Positions 17,263 through 25,895 are shown, counted from the first letter of the stretch. The stretch: DNA of 64,000 nucleotides from Schleiferiaceae bacterium (GCA_018401735.1 JAGYKI010000002.1:1-64000), one strand, 5' to 3'. Numbers and translations are program-made. Notes: a model not told the origin generated them from the sequence alone.

Positions 17263-17758
17263 TAGGACCGATATCCTTGTTTACTAGAGAATTAGCAGCC
17301 ACCACGGCCCCATCTGCAATAGCGACCCCTTTTAAAATGGTAACATTACTAGCCAGCCAAACATCATTTCCAATTGTAATCGCTTCACTAGAATTCGCTT
17401 GCTGATTTATCCGTTCGCCCACTTTAATAGAATGATCACTATCCACCAAATAAACAAAAGGTGCAATAAGGCAATCATCGCCGATACTTATTGTGCTGGA
17501 CGCAAAAATAAATGTGTGATAGCCAATAGTGGTGCGCTTCCCAATTGTAATTTGGGCCTTGTCATTACATGCACAAATCCGTGCACCCTCCTTAATTACC
17601 GCCGCTTCATCGACCGAAATATTGGCGGGAAAGCGCATAAATTCTACGCGCTTGTCTATCCAAACACCTTTACCGAGCTGGCCCAATTTTGCACTTAGCC
17701 TGAAAGCACGCCATCGGTTTAAAAAAGTAAATTTAAGATGCTTTCGCAGTTGGCTCAT
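17213..17758 (-). CDS. Left-handed beta-helix acyltransferase, first gene of glycan operon
   Basis: Hexapeptide-repeat transferase of 181 aa. A basic N-terminal helix is followed by an LbH domain from about residue 46 to 175 (ITIGKRTTIGYHTF, ISIGDDCLIAPFVYL, ITIGNDVWLASNVTILKG) ending in IWAGTPAKKIG. The DSDHSI loop holds a His in the position of the catalytic residue in maltose O-acetyltransferase-type enzymes. It opens the seven-gene minus-strand operon from 17.8 to 11.1 kb. Probable role: O-acetylation of a sugar in the surface glycan. Confidence 0.8.
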   Translation of the reverse strand: MSQLRKHLKFTFLNRWRAFRLSAKLGQLGKGVWIDKRVEFMRFPANISVDEAAVIKEGARICACNDKAQITIGKRTTIGYHTFIFASSTISIGDDCLIAPFVYLVDSDHSIKVGERINQQANSSEAITIGNDVWLASNVTILKGVAIADGAVVAANSLVNKDIGPNEIWAGTPAKKIGDRK

Positions 17759-17837
17759 ATTAGTAACTGGCTAAATCGCTTGGTTTTGTTTGCTTTCGCA
17801 GATGCTAAATAAGATGAATTTTACCTAAAATAAAGAG

Positions 17838-17881
17838 CAAAAGTAAGCTATCTCTCATGCACTACCTTATTCTTACTTTTG
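17838..17881. promoter_or_regulatory. Divergent promoter pair within an inverted repeat
   Basis: CAAAAGTAAG (17838-17847) and CTTACTTTTG (17872-17881) form a perfect 10-bp inverted repeat. Each arm holds an exact TACTTTTG -7 element pointing outwards, toward the glycan operon on the minus strand and the gene at 17898 on the plus strand. The 24-bp spacer must hold both upstream elements, so the promoters probably compete or share a regulator. Confidence 0.6.
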
Positions 17882-17897
17882 AAGCTAATTTTCAGAT

Positions 17898-18929
17898 GTG
17901 CTAAACAAAGATAAGATTAAGCGTTTTACCGCCGAGAATGCCCTTTTGGAGCAATTCATGTTTCACTTTTACCGCCTTCGTAATGCCAAGGTATTTCAAC
18001 AAGAAGTTGACTTAAGGCGAGATCTTAGCCTTTTTGACTATCAGCGTTTGAGCGAAAATTTACCCTACGCCCCTAGCGAAAGGGTGATTGATAATAATTT
18101 ATACGGTTACGCCCGCTATCTAAAGGAGTTCGCGGGGATTACGCAAGATTTGAATGCCTATATGGAGCACGGCTTATTCTTAGGCCGAATCGTTCACCAA
18201 GATCAATATCACTGGCATTTCCCGCGTATCGTTACCATGAGCGAAGGCCGAAAAACCATCTTAAAAGATAAAATTCCGCAAAAAGAAAGTATCGCCGTTG
18301 GTCCCTATATACATTATGCCTCTAGCTTTTACAGAGATGCACAAATGAAAAGCCTAAAGGAAAAACTAGGAAAAGTTCTTTTAGTTTACCCTTTCCATAG
18401 CATGAAAAATGTAAGGTCGAGCTTTAACGATTACGACTTAATTGAGGAGATCAAACGGATAGGGAAAAACTATGACTCGGTTTTAATATCGCTTTACTAT
18501 TTGGATGCTTTAGATAAAGATAAGCAGGAAGCCTATGCTAGCGAAGGCTTTCACTTAGTAAGTGCTGGCCATAAATTCGATCCTAATTTCGTGGCGCGTC
18601 AAAGGGCCCATATCGAGTTAGCCGACTTAACTATGAGCAACGGTATGGGTACCCAAACTGGCTTTTGCATTTACCTCAATAAACCCCATTACATTTTTCA
18701 GCAAGACATTAATCAACAAGCCATTAGTAAGCAGGAAAGCCGGCGTTTTAATGCTAATTCAGCAGGAAGCGATAAAGAATTAGTTGCTTACCAACGAAGC
18801 TACTTTTCGCAATTGTTTAGCGAGTTGCGATCGGATATTAGTGAACACCAACGCTCTGAAACCGCCAAATTCTGGGGCTTTGAATCCATTAAAAGCAAGG
18901 AGGAATTACGCGCTATTTGGCCGGGATAG
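17898..18929 (+). CDS. Unknown protein in glycan locus, possible GT-B glycosyltransferase
   Basis: No family is recognised with confidence (343 aa). There is no signal peptide or membrane helix, so it is cytoplasmic. Its second half alternates beta strands and helices: GKVLLVYPFHSMKN near residue 162, YDSVLISLYYLDAL near 196, and IELADLTMSNGMGTQTGFCI near 240, followed by NKPHYIF. That arrangement recalls the C-terminal Rossmann domain of GT-B enzymes such as CDP-glycerol or polysialyl transferases. The start is GTG, 17 bases after a -7 element. It is the only plus-strand gene in the locus, and its end overlaps the flippase gene by 17 bp. The function call is weak. Confidence 0.5.
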   Translation: MLNKDKIKRFTAENALLEQFMFHFYRLRNAKVFQQEVDLRRDLSLFDYQRLSENLPYAPSERVIDNNLYGYARYLKEFAGITQDLNAYMEHGLFLGRIVHQDQYHWHFPRIVTMSEGRKTILKDKIPQKESIAVGPYIHYASSFYRDAQMKSLKEKLGKVLLVYPFHSMKNVRSSFNDYDLIEEIKRIGKNYDSVLISLYYLDALDKDKQEAYASEGFHLVSAGHKFDPNFVARQRAHIELADLTMSNGMGTQTGFCIYLNKPHYIFQQDINQQAISKQESRRFNANSAGSDKELVAYQRSYFSQLFSELRSDISEHQRSETAKFWGFESIKSKEELRAIWPG

Positions 18930-20166
18930 CCTTGTTTTTCGCTTTATGGAAAAAGTAAAGCGCACTAATGGCCAGCAAAGCCTCTACGCTTAATTTGGCC
19001 CAAGCCGCCCCCAGTAATCCCGCGTAATCAATTAAAAACCAATTCAGCAAAACCGAACCTAGCCCACCTACCAAAACCACCCACAAATTATAGGAGTCGG
19101 CTTTTAAAACCATCAAACCCTGTTTCATGGCAAAGTGACTAAGCGCGGTGAGGATAAATATGGGGGCCATTAGCTGCAAGATGGGCACCACGGAAAGGTA
19201 ATCGTCGCCAAAAACCAGATTCACAAAAAACCGCGGCCAAATCATTAAAATCGCTGATGCAAAACCAGTAATCACTAAAGTTAGCAACGCAAATTTGCGA
19301 CGCTCTTGATAGAATCGCGCTAGATCTTCTTTGGCCAATTTAGCCAAATATGGAAAAAGTGCTCCGCCAATAGGTGTAAAAAGAAAGCTCTGTCCCACTA
19401 CTATCAGCTTCATGGCTGCGGAAAACAATCCCAACTCTTTTTCGGGTAAAAGAAAAGCCAGAAAAATGATGATTCCAAAAGTATAAACCCGTGTAAAAAA
19501 GTGGGAGAGGAAAATATAAAAACCGGAACGCAAATAGGCCTTCACCAAGCGACTAGCCACCTTATGCCAGCGTAAGAGTGGGTAATGTTTATGGGCGTAA
19601 ACCAACGTTACCAGAGAAGCTGAAATTTGTGCAAAGGAGTTAATACCGCATACTAGGTAAAAATCCTCTTGCTCATGCAGAAGGGTAAAAATTAAAATAG
19701 CCGCCATCAGCTTGATGCCAAAATTAGCTCCTGCCACTGCGCCCAGTTTTTGCCGACCCTGAAATAAGAAATCGGGATACAAACCCCAACCAATCACGAA
19801 AGGAAAGGCAAAGAGCATAATTTTCCACTCGATGCTGTATTCGGGAACAATAAAAAGCAGGAGCACAAAAAGTGCAGAGCTTAAAATTAACAAGAGTAGC
19901 TTGGCCTGCATTACAGTAGAATAAACCACTGAAATACGACGAAAGTCGTCTTTCAATTCGGCGATTTTCCGCGTAGCCGTAAAAGTAAAGCCATAGGTAA
20001 CTATGGCAGAAAAGAAAAGCACTGTAACGGTGGCAAACTCAATACGGCCGTAATTTTCGGGACCAACAATGCGGGTAATATAAGGCAGAGTCACCAGGGG
20101 CAGCAAATAATTAGCTGCCTGGGATATGCCTAAAAAACCGATATTCTTGCCCAGCTGTAGGTTCAT
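18913..20166 (-). CDS. Wzx-type oligosaccharide flippase
   Basis: Membrane protein of 417 aa with about 12-14 helices, from the polysaccharide-transport/MATE-like superfamily that flips undecaprenyl-linked repeat units to the periplasm. The N-terminus LGISQAANYLLPLVTLPYIT and the following RIVGPENYGRIEFA are typical of the family. It overlaps the upstream GT2 gene by one base and the convergent gene at 17898 by 17 bp. With the ligase/polymerase proteins it indicates a Wzy-dependent export route. Confidence 0.88.
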   Translation of the reverse strand: MNLQLGKNIGFLGISQAANYLLPLVTLPYITRIVGPENYGRIEFATVTVLFFSAIVTYGFTFTATRKIAELKDDFRRISVVYSTVMQAKLLLLILSSALFVLLLFIVPEYSIEWKIMLFAFPFVIGWGLYPDFLFQGRQKLGAVAGANFGIKLMAAILIFTLLHEQEDFYLVCGINSFAQISASLVTLVYAHKHYPLLRWHKVASRLVKAYLRSGFYIFLSHFFTRVYTFGIIIFLAFLLPEKELGLFSAAMKLIVVGQSFLFTPIGGALFPYLAKLAKEDLARFYQERRKFALLTLVITGFASAILMIWPRFFVNLVFGDDYLSVVPILQLMAPIFILTALSHFAMKQGLMVLKADSYNLWVVLVGGLGSVLLNWFLIDYAGLLGAAWAKLSVEALLAISALYFFHKAKNKAIPAK

Positions 20167-20999
20167 TAACTGCTTTTTCTAATGCCGAGGTAAAAAACCT
20201 TAACCAACCAAGGCGGCGATAATCGCACAATTGCTTTGGTGGTAAAATGAAAAAGATAATGCCAAGGTTTTAGCAAGCCCATGCGATAAAGCTCATTTAT
20301 CTCCCTCAGCTCATTCTTAAAATACTTTAATCCCCGCCTACGTTTGGTAAAAAAAGCTTCCCCCGTGCGCGCCTTCACTAATACCTCTTGAATATTGGCC
20401 GTTTTATAACCATTCATAATAAAGCGTGCCCACAGTTCGTAATCGTCACCCACTGCACCATAGTCTTTATAGCCTCCTAGCTTTTCTAGAGCCGACTTGC
20501 GGTACATTACGGTCATGTGATTAAAGGGACAACGCCAGCGCGCGTAAGCTTTAACTTCTGTATCAGTTTCTGGCAAACGACGAATACCCTTAGCATTCGC
20601 CATATTCTCATCATATTCTTGAATCCAAGAACCAATTATACTTAAATCGGAATCAGACTTTAGGAGGGCAATTTGCTTTTCGAAACGATCACTCAAGCAA
20701 ATATCATCAGCATCCATGCGGGCTAACCATTCGTGCTTTGCTCGGGCAATTCCCGCGTTTAATGCTCCCGAAAGTCCTTGATTTTTTTCTAAAATACACC
20801 AATTTAAAGCTGGTAATTTCGCTTCCCAATATTTAGCCACTTCCTTTAGCTGGGCATTAACGGGTCCGTCTTGTACCAATACAATCTCATCTACCGGAAG
20901 GCTTTGTATCGCTAAACTTTCGAGGGCATCGTGCAAATGCTCAGGAAGGTCGCCTTGGTAGAAAGGAATTATCACACTAAAGGCCCAGTTACTTTTCAC
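20166..20999 (-). CDS. Family 2 glycosyltransferase
   Basis: GT-A glycosyltransferase of 277 aa, peripheral to the inner membrane. SVIIPFYQGDLPEHL opens the domain, VLVQDGP is in the nucleotide-binding position, and MDADDIC is the DxD metal site. AVGDDYELWARFI resembles the catalytic ED-type motif of amylovoran-type GT2 enzymes, so transfer of a hexose to a lipid-linked chain is likely. It lies between a ligase/polymerase gene and the flippase in one operon. Confidence 0.87.
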   Translation of the reverse strand: MKSNWAFSVIIPFYQGDLPEHLHDALESLAIQSLPVDEIVLVQDGPVNAQLKEVAKYWEAKLPALNWCILEKNQGLSGALNAGIARAKHEWLARMDADDICLSDRFEKQIALLKSDSDLSIIGSWIQEYDENMANAKGIRRLPETDTEVKAYARWRCPFNHMTVMYRKSALEKLGGYKDYGAVGDDYELWARFIMNGYKTANIQEVLVKARTGEAFFTKRRRGLKYFKNELREINELYRMGLLKPWHYLFHFTTKAIVRLSPPWLVKVFYLGIRKSS

Positions 21000-21021
21000 T
21001 TAGGTAGATGCTTTCGCTGTA

Positions 21022-22335
21022 TTAATTTGGTTTCCAAGCTTTAGTTTCAGCTCGATTCCTACCTAAGGCCTTATCGGGTATGGCTATCATAATAAAGAAA
21101 ACCGAGTAGAAGAAACTAAAAAATACCACTCCAGCTTGGCGCTGAAGCATGCTCTCTGTAAAAAAGCTAAAGGCGCAAATTAGCAGAAAAAAGCCTGCTT
21201 CCGTTTTGTAAGGATGACGCGCAATTTTAAAAAGGGGATAGATGAATAAGGCCACTAAAATCAAAAAGGCAAAAACACCGTTGGCCGCAAAAGTTTGCAA
21301 GTAAGAGTTGTGGTAGTTGTAGCGCATTTCATAGAGCTGATAGGTTTGATGTCCATCCCAAAAAATTGCATCCACCTCCTCTAGTTTCTGGTTTAAAGCA
21401 ATGTCTTCCGCGCCTGTGCCTACTCCAAACCAAAAGTTTTCTGCAATCACATCTAGACCCGAGCGCCACAGAAACTTACGGGGATTCGTCTGCTTATTTT
21501 CAATCATTCTCTCGTAAGAACGCAGCTCGTTGTAGGTATCAACTAAGCGACTTCTACTGCCGGGAAAAAGCAGTAATAAGCCAAAAAAGGCTACAAAAAA
21601 TGCCGACAAACTAGCTCTTGCCTTCCAAGGCCCCATGCGCTTACGCAGATAAGCATAAAGGATGAGCACGTTAATAATAACAAAAACTAAATATTGCATG
21701 CGCACGGAAAGTAGAATGATGCCAGCAAATAAGAGAAGTAAAGCTAAAATATTCAGTGCACGGGATTTATAAACCGCTTGATTTTGAACGAGACGATGTA
21801 AAATTATCACATAGGAAAAGCTTAAGTATAAACCCATATAATGCGGAGGAACTAAAACCAAACTCAGTAATTCGGCGAAATAAAACACTTCCCCATGAGC
21901 GCCATTGTAGTATCGGTAGATGGCAAATAAGAAGGATGCCACTAGCATTAATACATTGGAGCTTACAAAAACTTTAAATAGTAGTTTGAGACTTTGCTTT
22001 CTCAGCCCTATCGTGGTTGAGAGTAGTAAAGGCCAAACGATAAATGGCACCTTAAGCAGCAACTCCTCGGCTGCTTCATTAGGACGAGAGGAAAAGAGAG
22101 CGCCCACGCCTAATAAAAGGTAAAGACTAAAGAAAAGGGCGACGTACTTATTGGCAGACAAGCGAGTAAGCTTAGCTTTGAAATCGGCTGAAATTAGCCA
22201 GAACAGACCAGCTAGCATCATGCCTAAACTTATAGGCAACCACTTTAATTGCCAAGGCATTAAAACGGTAAAGTAAAGAAGGCTAGCATAAAATAAAAAT
22301 TGCACGCCTGATGTACCCGCAAATTTCAATTTCAT
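21022..22335 (-). CDS. Second O-antigen ligase / polymerase family protein
   Basis: Polytopic membrane protein (437 aa, about 11 helices) of the Wzy/WaaL family. WFGVGTGAEDIAL and, about 40 residues later, YNYHNSYLQTFAANGVFAF match the periplasmic loop of the family with the conserved His. The ATG overlaps the stop of the S41 protease gene by 4 bp, so glycan genes are coupled to the rnpA-ctpA block. As with its partner at 11.1 kb, ligase and polymerase cannot be told apart by eye. Confidence 0.82.
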   Translation of the reverse strand: MKLKFAGTSGVQFLFYASLLYFTVLMPWQLKWLPISLGMMLAGLFWLISADFKAKLTRLSANKYVALFFSLYLLLGVGALFSSRPNEAAEELLLKVPFIVWPLLLSTTIGLRKQSLKLLFKVFVSSNVLMLVASFLFAIYRYYNGAHGEVFYFAELLSLVLVPPHYMGLYLSFSYVIILHRLVQNQAVYKSRALNILALLLLFAGIILLSVRMQYLVFVIINVLILYAYLRKRMGPWKARASLSAFFVAFFGLLLLFPGSRSRLVDTYNELRSYERMIENKQTNPRKFLWRSGLDVIAENFWFGVGTGAEDIALNQKLEEVDAIFWDGHQTYQLYEMRYNYHNSYLQTFAANGVFAFLILVALFIYPLFKIARHPYKTEAGFFLLICAFSFFTESMLQRQAGVVFFSFFYSVFFIMIAIPDKALGRNRAETKAWKPN

Positions 22336-23981
22336 TTTTCCGGGCTCAAAATTCCTTGATAAGCCTCCTTATCCTTCAGATAAAATAAGGCTTTTTTAAT
22401 ATCCATATCATGATTCAAAGCATTCTCTAAACGGCCACTTTCGAAATAATAGCGCGATACTATTTCCTCCTGTAAAAGCTCTTTAATAATTTCCTTATCG
22501 TGGTCAAGCTCTAGTGACTTTCTTTTTTCGTAAGCCTTTTTAAGATCTGTTAATTCTTGTGCTAACTGCTCTTCAAACTCTTCTTCGGCAGCCACCTTTT
22601 CTAGGTTGTTAATTATCCTACCTGTGCGGGTGTCAAAATCAAATTCTCTCTTGGCCAGCCATTCTTTAAAGCTATTAAAAATAGCATCATCTACTCGGAA
22701 ATCTGCTGCCGAAGCTATGGTTGGATGCTTAAAGTAAAAGTCTGTGGCAAAATCAAAAAAATGTAAATCTCGAAATAGTGCGATAATGAGCTCCGTAGCC
22801 TCTGGGCTCTCGGTTTGTATATCTGGATCTATACCTCCACCATCGTAAACCACACGACCGTTGTTGGTTGTGTAGGCATTACGCAAAGAGTCGGGGACTT
22901 TCGTTACGCTGCCATCATCAGCTCTTTCGGCATAATCAATCGCTTGAATTAGCCTGCCGCTAGGCGTATAATACTTGGCAATAGTAACTTTTAGCTGCGC
23001 TCCGTATGGCAACATGCGCGACTCCTGCACTAAGCCTTTCCCGAAAGATCGTCTGCCGAGAATAAGGGCACGATCATAATCTTGCAAAGTTCCTGCTACA
23101 ATCTCAGAGGCCGAAGCACTACTCGAATTGATTAAAACTACTACCGGGATTTCGGTATTAAAAGGGCGCTTCTCGGTTTTATAGGTTTTTTGCCATTCCT
23201 CTATTTTCCCTTTGGTTTGCACAACCACTTCCCCCTTAGGAATAAATAAGTTCGTTAGGTTTATCGCCTCCACCAAAAGTCCACCCGGGTTGTTTCTTAG
23301 GTCTAAAACTAGTCCTTTAATTTCTTTCTCCTTGGCAAGGTCTTCCCAAGCTTTGCGTACTTCGCCACTCGCGTTTTGCGTAAAGCTGCTCAGTGATATA
23401 TAGGCGAAATCATCGCCTAAAAAGCCAGCAAAAGGCACAGAACTGCGGTGAACCTTTTCGCGCTCAATGGTCTTTGCGATTTTTTCTCCCCCTCTTTCTA
23501 TTTCTAATTCCACTTTAGTACCAGGAGCTCCTTTTAAAATTTCGGATATTGTTTCTATCGAGCGATCTTCAATTGATTCACCGTCAATGCTCAAAATAAC
23601 ATCACCCACTAAAAGTCCCGCTTTGGCTGCTGCAAAATTTTCGAAAATTGAGGTGATAATTACTTGGTTAAGATGCTCTCCCACGCTAGCTCCCACACCG
23701 GCATAGTCTCCTGTCTGTTGAATTCTAAAATCTTCCACCGATTCCTCAGGAATGTAATTGGTATAGGGATCTAAAGAAGATAACATCGAATTAATGGCCT
23801 CTTCAGCCAATTCTCCTGGCTGGGTATCGTCTACATAATAAAGACTAACTTCTTTGAAAACGCTGGTGAAAATATCCAACTGTTTACTTAGCTCGAAGTA
23901 GTCGGGCGTATAGGAAAAGCTTAAAATTAAGGCCGCTCCGATGAGTATGCCGCTGAAAAGCTTGGGTATTCGTTTAAACAT
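22332..23981 (-). CDS. S41-family C-terminal processing peptidase (CtpA-like)
   Basis: Periplasmic serine protease of 549 aa anchored by an N-terminal segment (LFSGILIGAALILSFSY). A PDZ domain lies at about residues 90-170 (GVGASVGEHLNQVIITSIFE), followed by the tail-specific protease core. The Ser/Lys dyad is visible as SSSASASEIVAG and RRSFGKGLVQ. A long charged helical C-terminus extends beyond residue 440. Such proteases trim or degrade exported proteins by their C-terminal tails. It follows rnpA. A TAGATTTT box lies four bases before the ATG. Confidence 0.92.
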   Translation of the reverse strand: MFKRIPKLFSGILIGAALILSFSYTPDYFELSKQLDIFTSVFKEVSLYYVDDTQPGELAEEAINSMLSSLDPYTNYIPEESVEDFRIQQTGDYAGVGASVGEHLNQVIITSIFENFAAAKAGLLVGDVILSIDGESIEDRSIETISEILKGAPGTKVELEIERGGEKIAKTIEREKVHRSSVPFAGFLGDDFAYISLSSFTQNASGEVRKAWEDLAKEKEIKGLVLDLRNNPGGLLVEAINLTNLFIPKGEVVVQTKGKIEEWQKTYKTEKRPFNTEIPVVVLINSSSASASEIVAGTLQDYDRALILGRRSFGKGLVQESRMLPYGAQLKVTIAKYYTPSGRLIQAIDYAERADDGSVTKVPDSLRNAYTTNNGRVVYDGGGIDPDIQTESPEATELIIALFRDLHFFDFATDFYFKHPTIASAADFRVDDAIFNSFKEWLAKREFDFDTRTGRIINNLEKVAAEEEFEEQLAQELTDLKKAYEKRKSLELDHDKEIIKELLQEEIVSRYYFESGRLENALNHDMDIKKALFYLKDKEAYQGILSPEK

Positions 23982-24024
23982 CGCTAAAATCTATGTTGCT
24001 AAGTTAGGATAAAAACGAGGCTTT

Positions 24025-24387
24025 TCACGATAGATTGTTAAGCTCTACCAAGAGCTTTTTTAAAGTGGCTTCAATTTCTTGAAAGTCATACTCCTGCGAG
24101 GTATTATACATCAAAATCAAGTGTAAGGACCTACCCTCAAAATCAGCAAGAAGATGTTTATTTAAGCGATAAGCTTCAAGCATCCGGCGCTTTATTCTAT
24201 TGCGATCTACTGCTTTAGCGAAACGGCGCTTGGGCACACTAAAGGCTACTTTATGCGGCAGGGTATCGCCCGCCGGGAGAAATTTTAGGGCAAGAAATTT
24301 TTTACGGATAAACTTCCCTTCATTAAAAAGTGTCGTAATTGACTGCTTACTTTTTAATCTCTCATTTTTCGTAAAGCTTTGTGGCAT
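24025..24387 (-). CDS. rnpA: Ribonuclease P protein component
   Basis: Basic protein (120 aa from ATG 24387) that supports the RNase P RNA in 5' maturation of tRNA precursors. The RNR-type motif KAVDRNRIKRRMLEAYR lies near residues 62-78, and FSVPKRRFAKAV just before it is also typical. The frame also allows GTG 24408, but that codon lies in the hairpin upstream. ATG 24387 directly follows that hairpin's T-tract, so translation would begin with almost no leader or through readthrough. It is co-oriented with hemD and ctpA. Confidence 0.92.
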   Translation of the reverse strand: MPQSFTKNERLKSKQSITTLFNEGKFIRKKFLALKFLPAGDTLPHKVAFSVPKRRFAKAVDRNRIKRRMLEAYRLNKHLLADFEGRSLHLILMYNTSQEYDFQEIEATLKKLLVELNNLS

Positions 24388-24414
24388 AAAAAAAGGCCGT
24401 GATAACACGGCCTA
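24388..24414 (-). terminator. Terminator-like hairpin between hemD and rnpA
   Basis: On the minus strand AGGCCGTG, a TTAT loop and CACGGCCT form an 8-bp stem followed by seven T's. The T-run ends exactly at the rnpA ATG (24387). Shape and position fit a rho-independent terminator of hemD or an attenuator of rnpA. Confidence 0.75.
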
Positions 24415-24429
24415 AATTAGTAAGATATT

Positions 24430-25176
24430 TTATTTCTTGTTAGACTCCTTTATATAATCCTCCAAGGCCATTGTCATAGATGGGTATTTAGGATGTGGCG
24501 CTTTAATATTAACCGTTAATCCTGCTTCTTCAATGGCTTTATGCGTGGTTGTTCCAAAACCTGCAATTAAAGTTTGCCCTTGTTCAAAATCGGGAAAGTT
24601 CTCGTAGAGAGACTTAATACCAGATGGACTAAAGAATACCAAAATGTCGTATTTAACATCCGCCAAATTAGTTAAGTCGCTACTTACCGTATTGTATAAA
24701 ACCGCTCTAGTATAGTTAACCTTAGACTCTTCTAACACCTGAGGTATGGCCGGCTTTAAAGAATCGGAAGTAGGCAAAAGATACTTTTCTTCCTTGTGTT
24801 TCTTGAAAAGCGGTGCAAGATCTCCAAATGTGCTTTTGCCAAAGTAAATTTTGCGCTTACGGTAAACAACATACTTCTGTAAATAGTAGGCAATAGCCTC
24901 ACTAGTACAAAAGTACTTCATGTCGTTTGGCACAGCAAAGCGCATTTCCTCCGCTATGCGAAAATAATGATCTACCGCATTACGACTGGTAAGAATTACG
25001 GCAGTATGATTCGCCAAATTCACCTTTTGCTTGCGCACTTCAGCAACATCCACACCAGCAACATGTATGAAAGGTATAAAGTCGATTTTCAACTTATACT
25101 TCTCTGCCAAATCAAAGTAGGGCGAGTTTTCGGTTTGTGGTTCGGGTTGCGAAACGAGAATTGATTTTACCTTCAC
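24430..25176 (-). CDS. hemD: Uroporphyrinogen-III synthase
   Basis: Closes and inverts ring D of hydroxymethylbilane in heme synthesis (248 aa, cytoplasmic). The sequence shows the two-lobed HemD pattern: ILVSQPEPQTENSPYFDLAE at the start, VILTSRNAVDHYF near 60, VLYNTVSSDL in the hinge return, ILVFFSPSGIKSLYENF near 170 and IAGFGTTTHKAIEEAGL near 205. HemD is poorly conserved, but these positions agree. The start is GTG. It lies between the DUF4271 gene and rnpA, an order I recall from other flavobacteria. Confidence 0.85.
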   Translation of the reverse strand: MKVKSILVSQPEPQTENSPYFDLAEKYKLKIDFIPFIHVAGVDVAEVRKQKVNLANHTAVILTSRNAVDHYFRIAEEMRFAVPNDMKYFCTSEAIAYYLQKYVVYRKRKIYFGKSTFGDLAPLFKKHKEEKYLLPTSDSLKPAIPQVLEESKVNYTRAVLYNTVSSDLTNLADVKYDILVFFSPSGIKSLYENFPDFEQGQTLIAGFGTTTHKAIEEAGLTVNIKAPHPKYPSMTMALEDYIKESNKK

Positions 25177-25223
25177 GGTTATACTTGTTTTACACCCCTA
25201 CTAATTATCTCATTTTCAATATC

Positions 25224-25880
25224 CTAAACTAAGAAAAGTAAATACGAAATAGGGATTATTTCCAGCGCGCAAAGGTATAAAATAAAATAAGTAATTGGGA
25301 CACCTATGCGAAAGGTAAATACACTTGTTTTAAAAATCGCCACTAACAAACCTAGCACAAGCACAACTATTAATAGCCACGCAGAAAGGATGGGCCAGGG
25401 TCCAAAATAAACAAATAGTGATAAAAGGGCTGTTAAAAGGGCGACCCAGTTAAAATGGGCTAAAAAAATATTTTGAGCCGCGATCAATTCTTCTTGGAAG
25501 CTAAAAACCCAACCAATTATACTGGCCATAAAGCTTTTAAAAACCAAAAAAATCGTCGTCAATAAGACCATCCGTAAATATTCAGCCCAACCGAAAAGAA
25601 AAAAGGCACTTAAACTCGTACCTGAAATTAGCTTAGTCGCAATAATAGCCAAAGGCAAAGCACTCACTGCCGAAATTAGCAGGAGAGCATCGGTACTTAA
25701 GCTGCGCTTATCTTGGTTAAAACTAAGTGCCAGATCATTGCCACCAGCGCTAAAAAAAATAAGTAGCAATTTTTGGGTTCTTAGCGCATTAACGAAATTA
25801 GCCAGCACCAAAAAGGTACTGGCTAATATGCTTATAATTATTACCCAATCGGTGCTACGGCTATTTACCAGAATCTCCAT
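25224..25880 (-). CDS. DUF4271-like membrane protein
   Basis: Integral membrane protein of 218 aa with six or so hydrophobic segments and no catalytic motif I can name. Assignment to DUF4271 rests on size, topology and the place upstream of hemD, as seen in other Bacteroidota; it is from memory and not certain. A TATCTTTG element sits four bases before the ATG, so transcription may begin at the start codon. Confidence 0.6.
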   Translation of the reverse strand: MEILVNSRSTDWVIIISILASTFLVLANFVNALRTQKLLLIFFSAGGNDLALSFNQDKRSLSTDALLLISAVSALPLAIIATKLISGTSLSAFFLFGWAEYLRMVLLTTIFLVFKSFMASIIGWVFSFQEELIAAQNIFLAHFNWVALLTALLSLFVYFGPWPILSAWLLIVVLVLGLLVAIFKTSVFTFRIGVPITYFILYLCALEIIPISYLLFLV

Positions 25881-25884
25881 TGGG

Positions 25885-25892
25885 CAAAGATA
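25885..25892 (-). promoter_or_regulatory. TAnnTTTG promoter element of the DUF4271-hemD genes
   Basis: Minus-strand TATCTTTG is followed by CCCA and the ATG at 25880, the same tight spacing as at rlmN. Confidence 0.55.
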
Positions 25893-25895
25893 AAA

